A DNA stretch of 64,000 nucleotides from assembly GCA_964398915.1 (NCBI GenBank), contig CAYNOR010000004.1:81294-145293 (forward strand), in the 5' to 3' direction. Below, piece by piece: positions 41,460-49,399 of this stretch. The notes beneath the pieces are model-generated. The model did no database searches and was not told where the DNA came from. It saw only the letters and a program-made list of their open reading frames with translations. Source of the DNA: Tichowtungia sp964398915. GTDB lineage: Bacteria > Verrucomicrobiota > Kiritimatiellia > Kiritimatiellales > Tichowtungiaceae. The number at the start of each line of letters is the position of its first letter. The stretch's first letter is position 1. The translations under genes and the position numbers were made by a program.

Positions 41460-41637
41460 ATTCCCGGAAATCAAGGACGCGGCGAGCATCCCTGCGCCGA
41501 AAATGTCGCTGATGGATTACGCGCATTTTTCCGTTTTCTGTCTGGAAAATAATCCACACATCACGCCGGAAAATTGCCTCGTCCGTGACTCCGGCGAATT
41601 TAATATCAAAAAACCGTTTCGGCTGAATCTGAAGTAA
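41452..41637 (+). CDS. Small unknown gene paired with the nucleotidyltransferase
   Basis: 61 residues (MLKFPEIKDAASIP ... HFSVFCLENNPH), no recognised domain. It starts 8 bp inside the nucleotidyltransferase gene behind AGGGAGATG, so it is probably translated and co-expressed. Its stop TAA abuts the fourth folM scrap exactly. A partner or antitoxin-like role is a guess from position. Confidence 0.55.
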   Translation: MLKFPEIKDAASIPAPKMSLMDYAHFSVFCLENNPHITPENCLVRDSGEFNIKKPFRLNLK

Positions 41638-41710
41638 GCGCTTCGGCAATCGCGCGGCCAATCCGCATCGCACCGCCGGTTACCAAAGCTCTTTTTCTGT
41701 TTAGGTTCAT
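41637..41710 (-). pseudogene. Scrap of the folM-like 5' end (fourth copy)
   Basis: About 74 bp matching the start-proximal folM-like sequence (CAATCGCGCGGCCAATCCGCA and CACCGCCGGTTACCAA words), beginning with the same AGCGCTTCGG as the third copy and decaying near the position of the ATG. Non-coding remnant. Confidence 0.75.
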
Positions 41711-41721
41711 ATTTTTTAACG

Positions 41722-42132
41722 TCAGCCATGCTTCTGAGGCGACTCGCTCAGGTCGCCGATAGCCTTAGAAGCCTTCAGTTCTGTGATTCCTTGTGGCACA
41801 ATCTTAAACCATCCGTTTGCTGGTTCGAACACCGCGACATACACAAGGAACCGTGTGCTGCAAGTGCCGCATTGTTCAATGCGGAATTTTGGCCAGCCGT
41901 CAGCCAACGAACGATCTCGCCGCAGACCGAAATGTTCCCTAATTGGTTCCGACCAGTTTGCTCCGAGGACGTTCTCACGGTCGCTGTAATTTCCGATGTA
42001 GGATGGAAGATCAAGAGGCAACGTAGTTCCGCACGCGCATGTGAACTCGTATACACGTCCTTTTTTCGGATGAGCATCGTCATACGCCGGGGCACGCTGC
42101 CGATCTGGCTTCAGTATTTTTTGTCCGAACAT
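41722..42132 (-). CDS. Hypothetical protein with two Cys pairs (zinc-ribbon-like)
   Basis: 136 residues. C-A-C (FTCACGTTLPLD) near residue 33 and C-G-T-C (EQCGTCSTRFLVY) near residue 89 could bind one zinc. The rest shows no recognised family. It starts at 42130-42132 behind GGAAATAG and lies beyond the last folM scrap, probably as another accessory cassette gene. The pepA gene upstream on the same strand ends 47 bp earlier. Confidence 0.55.
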   Translation of the reverse strand: MFGQKILKPDRQRAPAYDDAHPKKGRVYEFTCACGTTLPLDLPSYIGNYSDRENVLGANWSEPIREHFGLRRDRSLADGWPKFRIEQCGTCSTRFLVYVAVFEPANGWFKIVPQGITELKASKAIGDLSESPQKHG

Positions 42133-42179
42133 ATTTTTTCTATTTCCAGCAGTTTATTAGGCAGAAAGATTCACCCGCT

Positions 42180-43634
42180 TTATTTCATTTCTTTGATCCA
42201 CTCGATGAGCGTTCGTGCGCCGAAGAGGGTAACGCCGGGATCCATCCAGGGTTTGGAAGATTCTTCCCAGGCGGTTCCGGCGATGTCGAGGTGCGCCCAC
42301 GGAATATCTTCGGGAACGAAGTTGGCGAGGAAGGCCGCGCCGTTGATGGTTCCGGCGGTTCCGGATTTGCTCATGTTCTGCAGGTCAGCAAAGGTGCCTT
42401 TCATGTCGTCCATGTTTTCCGGCCAGAGCGGTAGTTCCCATAACCGTTCGCCGGCGGCGTCGGCGGTTTTGACCAGCGTCGTGTTCAGTTTGTGGTTATT
42501 GCCGACGACAGCGGCGGCGGTATGGCCGAGCGCGGTGACGACCGCGCCGGTGAGCGTGGCGAGGTCAACGATAGCGGATGGTTTGTGCTGAAGAGCGAGC
42601 GAAAGGGCGTCGGCGAGGACGAGCCGGCCTTCGGCGTCGGTGTTTAAAATCTCAATGGTTTTTCCGGCGTGCGATTTGACGATATCACCGGGGCGGGTGG
42701 CGCGGCCGCCGGGCATATTTTCGGCGACAGCCAGCATGCCGATGACCGGCGTTTCCGGTTTGAGCAGGGCGACCATCTGCATGGCGGCCAGTACGGCCAT
42801 GCCGCCGGATTTGTCATAGCGCATCCATTCCATCCCTTTGCCGGGCTTGAGCGAAATGCCGCCGGAGTCGAAGGTGATGGTTTTGCCGACGAGGACAACC
42901 GGTTTGGCTTTGGAATTGGTGCCTTTGTATTTGAGCGTGATGATCCGGGCGTCCTGCGCGCTGCCCGCCGCGACGGCGAGGATGGCGTTGCAGCCTTTCT
43001 TTTTTAGATCGGCTTTGCTGCAGACGGAAAAGGCCAGTTTGTTTTCCTTGGCCATTTTTTGCGCCCAGTTGGAAATCTTCTGCGGCGTGGCTTCGTTGCC
43101 GGGCAGGTTGGCGAGGTCGGCGGTAGAAAGCAGCGCTTGGCTTTCCAATTCGGCTTCGGTCAGCGCCTTGCGGCAGGCGGCGGAATTTTCGCACGGCCCG
43201 GCGAAGGTGAGCGAAAGTTCACCTTTAGTTTTTTTGCCGCCGGTTTTGAAGGTGTCGAAGCGGTAGGTGCCCCAGACCGCACCGCGGGCGACGGCGCGTA
43301 CAAAAGCGGCATCCGTTGTTTTGCTGAGTCCGGCGGCGGTGGCGGTGACGAAGTTTTTGAGTCCGGCTTTTTTTCCGGCGCGTACGGCCGCCGCCGCGGC
43401 GCGTTCGAGATATTCCATGCGGAAGTGTTTACTTTCGCCGAGTCCGGCGAGGACGACATCGCCGGTTGCGGTCTGGAAAACGAGGGTTTGAGCGTAGTCA
43501 CCGCTGAAGCCGGTTTTCTTAATCTGGGCGCTGACTACCGGATCGCCTGCCGCCAGCGGTTTTCCATTCAGAACAAAAACGATGCGGGCTTCGGCTTTGT
43601 TTGCGGACGGTCTGGCGGTCAGAGAAAGTTTCAT
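42180..43634 (-). CDS. pepA: Leucyl aminopeptidase (M17, PepA-like)
   Basis: A 484-residue M17 metalloaminopeptidase. The N-terminal regulatory half is followed by the catalytic domain with GKTITFDSGGISLKP (metal-binding Asp and catalytic Lys), YDKSGG and the hallmark NTDAEGRL (metal ligands plus catalytic Arg). It releases N-terminal residues from peptides as a hexamer. The start shares one base with the stop of the upstream lipoprotein gene (TGATG). Confidence 0.95.
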   Translation of the reverse strand: MKLSLTARPSANKAEARIVFVLNGKPLAAGDPVVSAQIKKTGFSGDYAQTLVFQTATGDVVLAGLGESKHFRMEYLERAAAAAVRAGKKAGLKNFVTATAAGLSKTTDAAFVRAVARGAVWGTYRFDTFKTGGKKTKGELSLTFAGPCENSAACRKALTEAELESQALLSTADLANLPGNEATPQKISNWAQKMAKENKLAFSVCSKADLKKKGCNAILAVAAGSAQDARIITLKYKGTNSKAKPVVLVGKTITFDSGGISLKPGKGMEWMRYDKSGGMAVLAAMQMVALLKPETPVIGMLAVAENMPGGRATRPGDIVKSHAGKTIEILNTDAEGRLVLADALSLALQHKPSAIVDLATLTGAVVTALGHTAAAVVGNNHKLNTTLVKTADAAGERLWELPLWPENMDDMKGTFADLQNMSKSGTAGTINGAAFLANFVPEDIPWAHLDIAGTAWEESSKPWMDPGVTLFGARTLIEWIKEMK

Positions 43635-43963
43635 CAGCGCATTTCCTCAGGCAGTTTGGCTTTATCAGCGGGATCGGCGGGCCAGTTCGGCAGGTCGAAT
43701 CCTGCTTTGACGATGGCGTACTCAATGTTTTTGATGTAGCCCTCAAGTCCGTTGAAGACGACGATCAGGGTATGTTTTTCCAGGTCGGGCTTGACCTCTT
43801 TGATGCCGGCGACCGGGCGCAGAGCCATGGCAAGACGCGTGGCGCTGTCCGGCGTGCGGAGCTGTTTAATTTGAAAGGTTTCGGCGCGGAGGTCGTTGCG
43901 GAAGCATCCCGCCAGCAAAAGCAGGACGACGAGTGGAAGCCATTTTGTAAGGAGTTTTTTCAT
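43634..43963 (-). CDS. HMA-like lipoprotein without metal-binding cysteines
   Basis: 109 residues with a lipoprotein signal (MKKLLTKWLPLVVLLLLAGC). The ferredoxin-like fold of heavy-metal-associated domains can be traced (TFQIKQL ... AGIKEVKPDLEKHTLIVVF ... IEYAIVKAGFDLP). The CxxC metal site is replaced by T-P-D-S-A. A metal-chaperone role is therefore unlikely. The start at 43961-43963 fits the signal peptide and has AAGGAG upstream. Translationally coupled to pepA. Confidence 0.75.
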   Translation of the reverse strand: MKKLLTKWLPLVVLLLLAGCFRNDLRAETFQIKQLRTPDSATRLAMALRPVAGIKEVKPDLEKHTLIVVFNGLEGYIKNIEYAIVKAGFDLPNWPADPADKAKLPEEMR

Positions 43964-44003
43964 AGGCGCGAAAAATACACTGAAAGCGGGGTGCCGGTAA
44001 ACT

Positions 44004-46148
44004 TCATAATCCAAGGTCATTCATCATCGGCATGGCGTAAATCCGCCGCCAGCACGGTGGCTTATCGAACTTTTCTTTCGCCAGCATCATAAATTCGTCG
44101 GCCAGTTTTGCGGCTTCCGGGTGGCTTCTTTCGTAGAGGTCGATGAAGTCTCCGTAGCGTTTTTCGGCCTCTTTGAATTTTCCGTTCATCTGCAGTGCGA
44201 GCGCCAGACCGAGGAGTGCCGAAGGACTTTCGGTTTTCTGTGTGAGAGCCTGGCGGTAGAGTCCTTCGGCTGAATCGGGCCGGTCGGTGAGCATGAGCAG
44301 ATTGGCTTGAAGGAATCGAGACAGGGCGTTGTGCGGATAGCGCCGGCAGATTTGCAGGGTGTCGGCATAGCGGCCCTGCTGGTAGTTCAGTGCGGCTTCG
44401 GCGACACGGGCTTCGATGTCGTGTCTGCGCGGTATGGCGTAGGCCAGATGGATGATCACAATGGCGATCAGAAAAGCGCCCGCAATGCGAAAGTCGGTTT
44501 TTTTTATTCGCATGCGGTGACCCCAGCGCAGAATCAATTGCGCCGTTGACGGGGCGTTGGCCGCGTTGCGCTCAAATTCCGCCTGTGCCGTGAGAATGAG
44601 TGCCGCCGTGACGGGGCCGGGTGCATAGGCAGGGGTTCCGGCGGTTACGTTGCGCGCCGCTTCAAGGCTTTCGCGTTCAAACCAGACCGCAAACCCGTCG
44701 CGTACACGGCGGACGAAGAGCATGAGCATGGCTTGGGCGCTTTTAGTATTTCTGAGCGATTCCAGAGCCATAAATTGATGAATGGCCGGCAGGAGGGCCG
44801 CGTTGTCGATCTCTTCCTGTTTCCACGTGGAGGGTATTCGATGTCCGGGAAATCCGTGGGTTTCTTCAAAATTTTCAAGCAGGGCGGTCTGTTTTTTGGG
44901 GTCAAGCCCGTGATAGAACAGCGGCATAAACGATCCGAAAGAGGGTTCGTGCAGATAGTGTCCGTCTTTCCAGACATTGGAAAATGCTTTGAGGGCGGGA
45001 TCCCAAAAGACGGCATTGAGGGTTTGTATCAGTTGATTGCGCTCTTCGACGAGTGATTCAGCCGCCGTTTCGGCGTACTCGTTTTCTTTACAGAGGCGCA
45101 GTATCGCCTCGATTTCTCCGATCAGCATGACGGTGAGTTCGGGTGTTGCTTTGCCGCGTGCAAAAGTTTCCGGAACAAAGATTTCCTGTTCATTCTGCCA
45201 GGCCGGGATGCGGTCGCGGTGCGGGTCGAAACGGCGTAAAGCCCATTGTACATATTTGCGCAATGCGGGGAGGTGCTTTTTAAGCAGTGCCGGATCGCGC
45301 TGGCTTTGCCAGGTTAACTCGAAGGATTGGGCAATAAAGGGCCATGGAGCGGAGGGTGAGGACATTCCGCCCGCCTCGACCCAGGCGGGAAATCCGCCGC
45401 TGCTTTGCTGGAGCGAAAGCGCGGTCTGCGTCAGTTCCTGTGCAACGGAGGGGTTAATCAGTAGCCATGCACGAACGAGCGGATAGAGTTCATTAAGAGA
45501 AAACGTTTCGTTCGCGAAGCCGTCGGCCAGACTCCATAAACCGTGGAGCGCGCCGGTACGTTCGCGCAAACGGGCCGTCAGTGTTTCTGCCGCGAGCGCG
45601 ACGGGCGGGTTGTGACGCGGGTTGGCGCTGAACAGGCGGATGATATTCTCACGCGCCTTTGTTTCGTTCTGTACGAGGAGTTCAAAGGGTTCATCAAGTG
45701 CGGCTTCAGCTTTTCCCAGGGCCCGTTCAGGGGTTAGTTCGCCGCAGACCAAAGCGAAACGGCTATCCTGTTGAAGGAGAAGGATGGTTGTATGTCCGCG
45801 CTGTACCCAGCTAAGGCCGTTGTCTTTGGTGATTTCCGCTGTCGCGGTCAGTTCCGGCGCAGGGAGCCCGGATACGGTACCGCAGAGTACACCAGATGTT
45901 GTAAATAGCGCATCGATTCGGTATTCTTTGGGTTGCCGGTGTGTGCTGAAAGAGAAGCCGTTGCAGAAGAGCCGGGTTGTACAGGGGGTTGCCGGGTCGA
46001 TTAAACGGAGGGCCCACCCGCCACGGGGGTCGGTGAGTTCTCCCGGCGCGGCACCCGTGATGAACGGCGTATGATCCTTCGGGCCGGATGTAAACCGCCA
46101 GCCCTGCTTCCAAGGGATGTCCGGGTAGTCTATGAAGATATTTTGCAT
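44004..46148 (-). CDS. (alpha/alpha)6-barrel glycosidase-like protein with membrane segment and TPR tail
   Basis: 714 residues. About 1-175 is a beta-rich N-terminal part; 175-540 reads as an (alpha/alpha)6 toroid of the GH63/GH37/GH15-like type (GGFPAWVEAGGMSSPSAPWPFIAQ; HEPSFGSFMPLFYHGL; GHRIPSTW). Residues about 554-572 form one membrane helix, and 575-690 are TPR repeats. No N-terminal signal is seen, so the glycosidase part would be cytosolic and the TPR part exported. An ATG at 44511-44513, just before the membrane helix, has GGGGT upstream and sits next to an A8 run, so two genes may be fused here. Substrate unknown. Confidence 0.7.
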   Translation of the reverse strand: MQNIFIDYPDIPWKQGWRFTSGPKDHTPFITGAAPGELTDPRGGWALRLIDPATPCTTRLFCNGFSFSTHRQPKEYRIDALFTTSGVLCGTVSGLPAPELTATAEITKDNGLSWVQRGHTTILLLQQDSRFALVCGELTPERALGKAEAALDEPFELLVQNETKARENIIRLFSANPRHNPPVALAAETLTARLRERTGALHGLWSLADGFANETFSLNELYPLVRAWLLINPSVAQELTQTALSLQQSSGGFPAWVEAGGMSSPSAPWPFIAQSFELTWQSQRDPALLKKHLPALRKYVQWALRRFDPHRDRIPAWQNEQEIFVPETFARGKATPELTVMLIGEIEAILRLCKENEYAETAAESLVEERNQLIQTLNAVFWDPALKAFSNVWKDGHYLHEPSFGSFMPLFYHGLDPKKQTALLENFEETHGFPGHRIPSTWKQEEIDNAALLPAIHQFMALESLRNTKSAQAMLMLFVRRVRDGFAVWFERESLEAARNVTAGTPAYAPGPVTAALILTAQAEFERNAANAPSTAQLILRWGHRMRIKKTDFRIAGAFLIAIVIIHLAYAIPRRHDIEARVAEAALNYQQGRYADTLQICRRYPHNALSRFLQANLLMLTDRPDSAEGLYRQALTQKTESPSALLGLALALQMNGKFKEAEKRYGDFIDLYERSHPEAAKLADEFMMLAKEKFDKPPCWRRIYAMPMMNDLGL

Positions 46149-46292
46149 GCAGAAGGCTTTTATACTGTCTTAACCGCCGGGCTTCTTCAACACCTTGCTT
46201 TTGATTTTGACAGCTGGCGAAAGGCTTGCGCGATCCGATTTAAAATGATTATGATCACCCCGCATCTATCAATGAATGGAAAGGGTGGAGTT

Positions 46293-46652
46293 ATGGCCAT
46301 TGCGCGTGCAATAGAAATGGTTCGCAAGCAGATTCCTGATCTGGATGGAAGAATCAGCCAGTTCGAAGTCGAAACCTTCGAGATGGACGATGAACTGGTC
46401 GATGCGTTTTGCGAAGAGCTCGAACGGATGTCCGCTGATATGCAAACCGGCCTGGACACCTCTGTTAATGAAATGGTTCGTGTGGCGGCTCACTCCATCA
46501 AGGGAATGGGCGGCACCATGGGTCTTCCTGAAATTTCCGTGATGGCACAGGAGATAGAACTGACTCTCCGTGCCGGAAAAATGGAACGTTGCACTGCGCT
46601 TTGTAACGAACTGATCAAATGGGCCCGCGAATTTGTTGCCGGCAAAAAATGA
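46293..46652 (+). CDS. Histidine phosphotransfer (Hpt) domain protein
   Basis: A 119-residue single-domain Hpt protein. The phospho-histidine lies in the helix motif AAHSIKGMGGTMG (near residue 70). It would relay phosphate to a receiver domain, most obviously the one encoded by the next gene. The start at 46293 is chosen for the strong GGTGGAG five bases upstream; longer starts lack one. The stop overlaps the next start by 4 bp (ATGA). Confidence 0.9.
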   Translation: MAIARAIEMVRKQIPDLDGRISQFEVETFEMDDELVDAFCEELERMSADMQTGLDTSVNEMVRVAAHSIKGMGGTMGLPEISVMAQEIELTLRAGKMERCTALCNELIKWAREFVAGKK

Positions 46653-48283
46653 GCTTTATTGCGGCAGGTGATTCGCGCGAAACGGTTACGCCGGATACGG
46701 CACGGCCGGTGCTCGGCGGTAAAGTGCTGGTGGTGGATGATGAACGTCCCAACCGGCTTTATCTGAAAAAACTCCTTTCCTCTTACGGCTGTGAAGTATT
46801 TGAAGCAGTCGACGGGCCTTCGGCCTTAGAATTGTTGCGCCATGAGCGTCCTGACTTGATCCTCGCTGATGTGGTTATGCCCGGCATGGATGGATTTGAA
46901 CTTTGCGGGGCCGTTAAAAAACTCGCAGCAACCCGCGATGTGCCCGTAATTATGGTGACGGCCAAGGGGCAGATTGAAGATCTGAAAAAGGGGTTCGATC
47001 TCGGGGCCATGGATTATATCCGTAAGCCTTTTGATGCGCGTGAGCTGGTGTTGCGCGTCGGTAATGCGTTGGCACTTAAGCGCAGTAATGATGCGCTGGC
47101 CCACTGGAAGCGGCGTGTATCACACGAACTGGAACTGGCCGGTAAAATTCAGCAGTCGATGTTTTCCACCGCACCGCTTTTTGCGGGGCCTTTTGAAATC
47201 CGCATAAAATACCGCTCGTCGATGGATGTCGGCGGCGATGCGTTTGACGTGATTTCTTTGCCGGACGGGCGTTGCTGTATTTATGTGGCTGATGTGTCAG
47301 GACACGGGGTTGCCCCGGCTATGATTTCTTCCATGCTGAAAGCAACCGCGACCGAGCTGATCCAGACGTTTTATGAACGGGGGCCTGCGTTTATCTGTAA
47401 CGAACTGCATGTGCGCCTCTGTTCGACACTCAATAATCCGGCTTATTACGCTACCATGCTGTTAGCGCTCTACGAGCCGGAAGACGGACGCTGGGTTTGT
47501 ATGAACTGCGGGCATCCCGCTCCGTTATTGATTCACAACGGGAACGCTGTTTCTGTTCCTGCCGGCGGTGGCGGCATTCCTGTCGGTCTGCCGCTCGGTC
47601 CGGCCCGACCTTTTGGTGAGGAGGATCAGACTGTTCTGGACTCCTGCCCGGGTATGAACATTTTACTGTACACAGACGGGCTTACCGAAGCACGTCATCA
47701 CAAAACCGGCGAAGAGTGCGGTGAAGAGGAATTGAGTAATCTTTTTTTGCGCGTTGCGGCCGATCCCTATGCTGTTAACCGTCCTGCCGCGCTGCTTGAT
47801 CTCATTGAGGCTGAAGGCTACTCGATCGGTCAGGATGACTGCACAGCGATCACAATTCGCATGACAGAGCCGTCCAAGGTCCTCATGGAAGGACTGATTT
47901 CCGTTGAAATGCAGGCGGTGTCAGCGCGCACAGAGGAGATGGAGAGAATCCTGCTGGAGCGGGCGGATGAGGATCTTGCTGCGCGCGTCCGGCTGGTCGC
48001 TATCGAGCATGCCATGAATGTTGTTGAACACAGCCGGCTTGGTACCCATGAATCGATGTGGGTGCAGCTTATTCTCGACGAACACGGCTGCCGGCTGGTA
48101 TTTATAGATCAGGGACGGGAGTGGGATATTTCGCGCGCCACTGCGACAGAGCCGGGTTTTGATGAATATGCCGAGGGCGGGCGGGGTCTGTTGATTACGA
48201 ATGTCGCCGCCGACTGTGTAGAGCGCTATAGACGTGACTCGCAGAATGTTGTAAATTACGTGTTCAGGAGACAGACTGACTGA
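46649..48283 (+). CDS. Response regulator - PP2C (SpoIIE/RsbU) phosphatase - anti-sigma-type kinase
   Basis: 544 residues in three domains. Receiver: VLVVDDERPN, phospho-Asp in LILADVVMPGMDG, Lys in YIRKPF (about 25-145). PP2C phosphatase: DVGGDAFDV, VADVSGHG, LYTDGLTEAR, QDDCTAIT (about 180-410). C-terminal GHKL kinase: EHAMNVVEH (N box), DQGREWD, EGGRGL (about 430-540). Phosphatase and kinase of a partner-switch in one chain, controlled by phosphorylation of the receiver. The obvious client is the STAS protein two genes downstream. Coupled by overlap to the Hpt gene and to the sugar transferase (TGATG). Confidence 0.93.
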   Translation: MSFIAAGDSRETVTPDTARPVLGGKVLVVDDERPNRLYLKKLLSSYGCEVFEAVDGPSALELLRHERPDLILADVVMPGMDGFELCGAVKKLAATRDVPVIMVTAKGQIEDLKKGFDLGAMDYIRKPFDARELVLRVGNALALKRSNDALAHWKRRVSHELELAGKIQQSMFSTAPLFAGPFEIRIKYRSSMDVGGDAFDVISLPDGRCCIYVADVSGHGVAPAMISSMLKATATELIQTFYERGPAFICNELHVRLCSTLNNPAYYATMLLALYEPEDGRWVCMNCGHPAPLLIHNGNAVSVPAGGGGIPVGLPLGPARPFGEEDQTVLDSCPGMNILLYTDGLTEARHHKTGEECGEEELSNLFLRVAADPYAVNRPAALLDLIEAEGYSIGQDDCTAITIRMTEPSKVLMEGLISVEMQAVSARTEEMERILLERADEDLAARVRLVAIEHAMNVVEHSRLGTHESMWVQLILDEHGCRLVFIDQGREWDISRATATEPGFDEYAEGGRGLLITNVAADCVERYRRDSQNVVNYVFRRQTD

Positions 48284-49017
48284 TGAATGAATCGGTATAT
48301 CAGGCCAGACGCGAGTTATTCAAAACACTCGAGCTGCCGGTGTCGAAGGCGGATATCAAACGCCTGCGCTGGCGGCAGAGAAGGCGTCTGCTGGTTTGGG
48401 AATGGGCGTTGAGCAGTTTGTTGGTGATTAAGCGTCTGATGGATGTCGTTTGCAGTCTCATCGCTATCACGTTGCTTATACCTCTTTTTGTTATCGTATC
48501 TGTTCTGATTGTGATCGAAGACGGCTGGCCGGTACTTTACGTCCAGCATCGTGTCGGCATAAACGGACGGATTTTTAATTTCTACAAATTCCGCTCGATG
48601 CGTCGCGGTGCTGACCGGCTTAAAGAGCAGTTGATGGCGCAGAACGAGTCGGCGGACGGCGTGATTTTTAAAATGAAAAAAGATCCGCGCATTACGCGGG
48701 TTGGACGCGTCCTGCGCCGGTTCAGTATCGACGAAGTGCCGCAGTTTTTTAACGTGCTTTCGGGCGATCTTTCACTGGTCGGTCCGCGGCCGCCGCTGCC
48801 GTCCGAAGTGGCCCAGTACACGCTGGCGGACCGTAAGAGGCTGTCCGTCAAGCCCGGGCTGACCTGTCTTTGGCAGATTGGCGGGCGTTCTACGATTCCT
48901 TTTGAACAGCAGGTGCGTCTGGATATGGAATACATACACAGCCGCGGTTTCTGGCAGGATATTCGCATTATGTTAAAAACAATCCCTGCCGTCCTTTTCG
49001 GGCGGGGGGCGTATTAG
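48283..49017 (+). CDS. Polyprenyl-phosphate sugar-1-phosphate transferase (PglC/WcaJ type)
   Basis: A 244-residue monotopic phosphoglycosyl transferase. One membrane segment (about 52-75) precedes the domain with YVQHRVGINGRIFNFYKFRSM, the catalytic Asp-Glu pair in FSIDEVPQ, LSGDLSLVGPRP, and KPGLTCLWQIGGRS. It transfers a sugar phosphate from a UDP-sugar to undecaprenyl phosphate, starting polysaccharide or glycan assembly. Its start shares one base with the preceding signalling gene, so its expression is tied to it. Sugar specificity unknown. Confidence 0.94.
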   Translation: MNESVYQARRELFKTLELPVSKADIKRLRWRQRRRLLVWEWALSSLLVIKRLMDVVCSLIAITLLIPLFVIVSVLIVIEDGWPVLYVQHRVGINGRIFNFYKFRSMRRGADRLKEQLMAQNESADGVIFKMKKDPRITRVGRVLRRFSIDEVPQFFNVLSGDLSLVGPRPPLPSEVAQYTLADRKRLSVKPGLTCLWQIGGRSTIPFEQQVRLDMEYIHSRGFWQDIRIMLKTIPAVLFGRGAY

Positions 49018-49034
49018 GAAGAGGAGAGATACCC

Positions 49035-49376
49035 ATGAGTGTAGCATGTACAAAAGAACAGGGGATTGGCATTATCACACTGTCCGGTCCGCTTACAGCA
49101 GCCACCGTTGAAGCCTTCCGCGAACAGCTTGCCGCATGGCAGGCCGGTGAAGCCGACATCAAAAACTTCGTCTTCGATCTGTCCGCAGTTGATTTTATGG
49201 ACAGCGCCGGCCTCGGTTCACTTATCGCGGCTCTTAAACGCATTACAGAGCGTGGCGGAGATATGAAACTGGCCTGTCTGCAGAAAAAACCGCGCATGGT
49301 ATTCGAAATTACCCGGGCATATAAGGTTTTTGAGATTTTTGATACCGTCGAAGAAGCCATTAAAGCGGCCCGATAG
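49035..49376 (+). CDS. STAS-domain anti-sigma factor antagonist
   Basis: A 113-residue SpoIIAA-like protein. The phosphorylatable serine is in DFMDSAGLGSLIAAL (near residue 57). In partner switching it would be phosphorylated by a GHKL kinase and dephosphorylated by a PP2C enzyme, both present in the protein encoded two genes upstream. GAGGAGAG precedes the ATG. The binding target of the free form is unknown; no sigma factor is nearby. Confidence 0.93.
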   Translation: MSVACTKEQGIGIITLSGPLTAATVEAFREQLAAWQAGEADIKNFVFDLSAVDFMDSAGLGSLIAALKRITERGGDMKLACLQKKPRMVFEITRAYKVFEIFDTVEEAIKAAR

Positions 49377-49399
49377 CATTCGTTTGGTTCAATGCAGTG

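Noticed and set aside
40597..41722. Integron cassette array with attC sites
   Set aside because: Cassette-like layout prompted the idea, but the repeated spacers are recognisable folM 5' fragments and lack paired core heptamers; no integrase is in the window.
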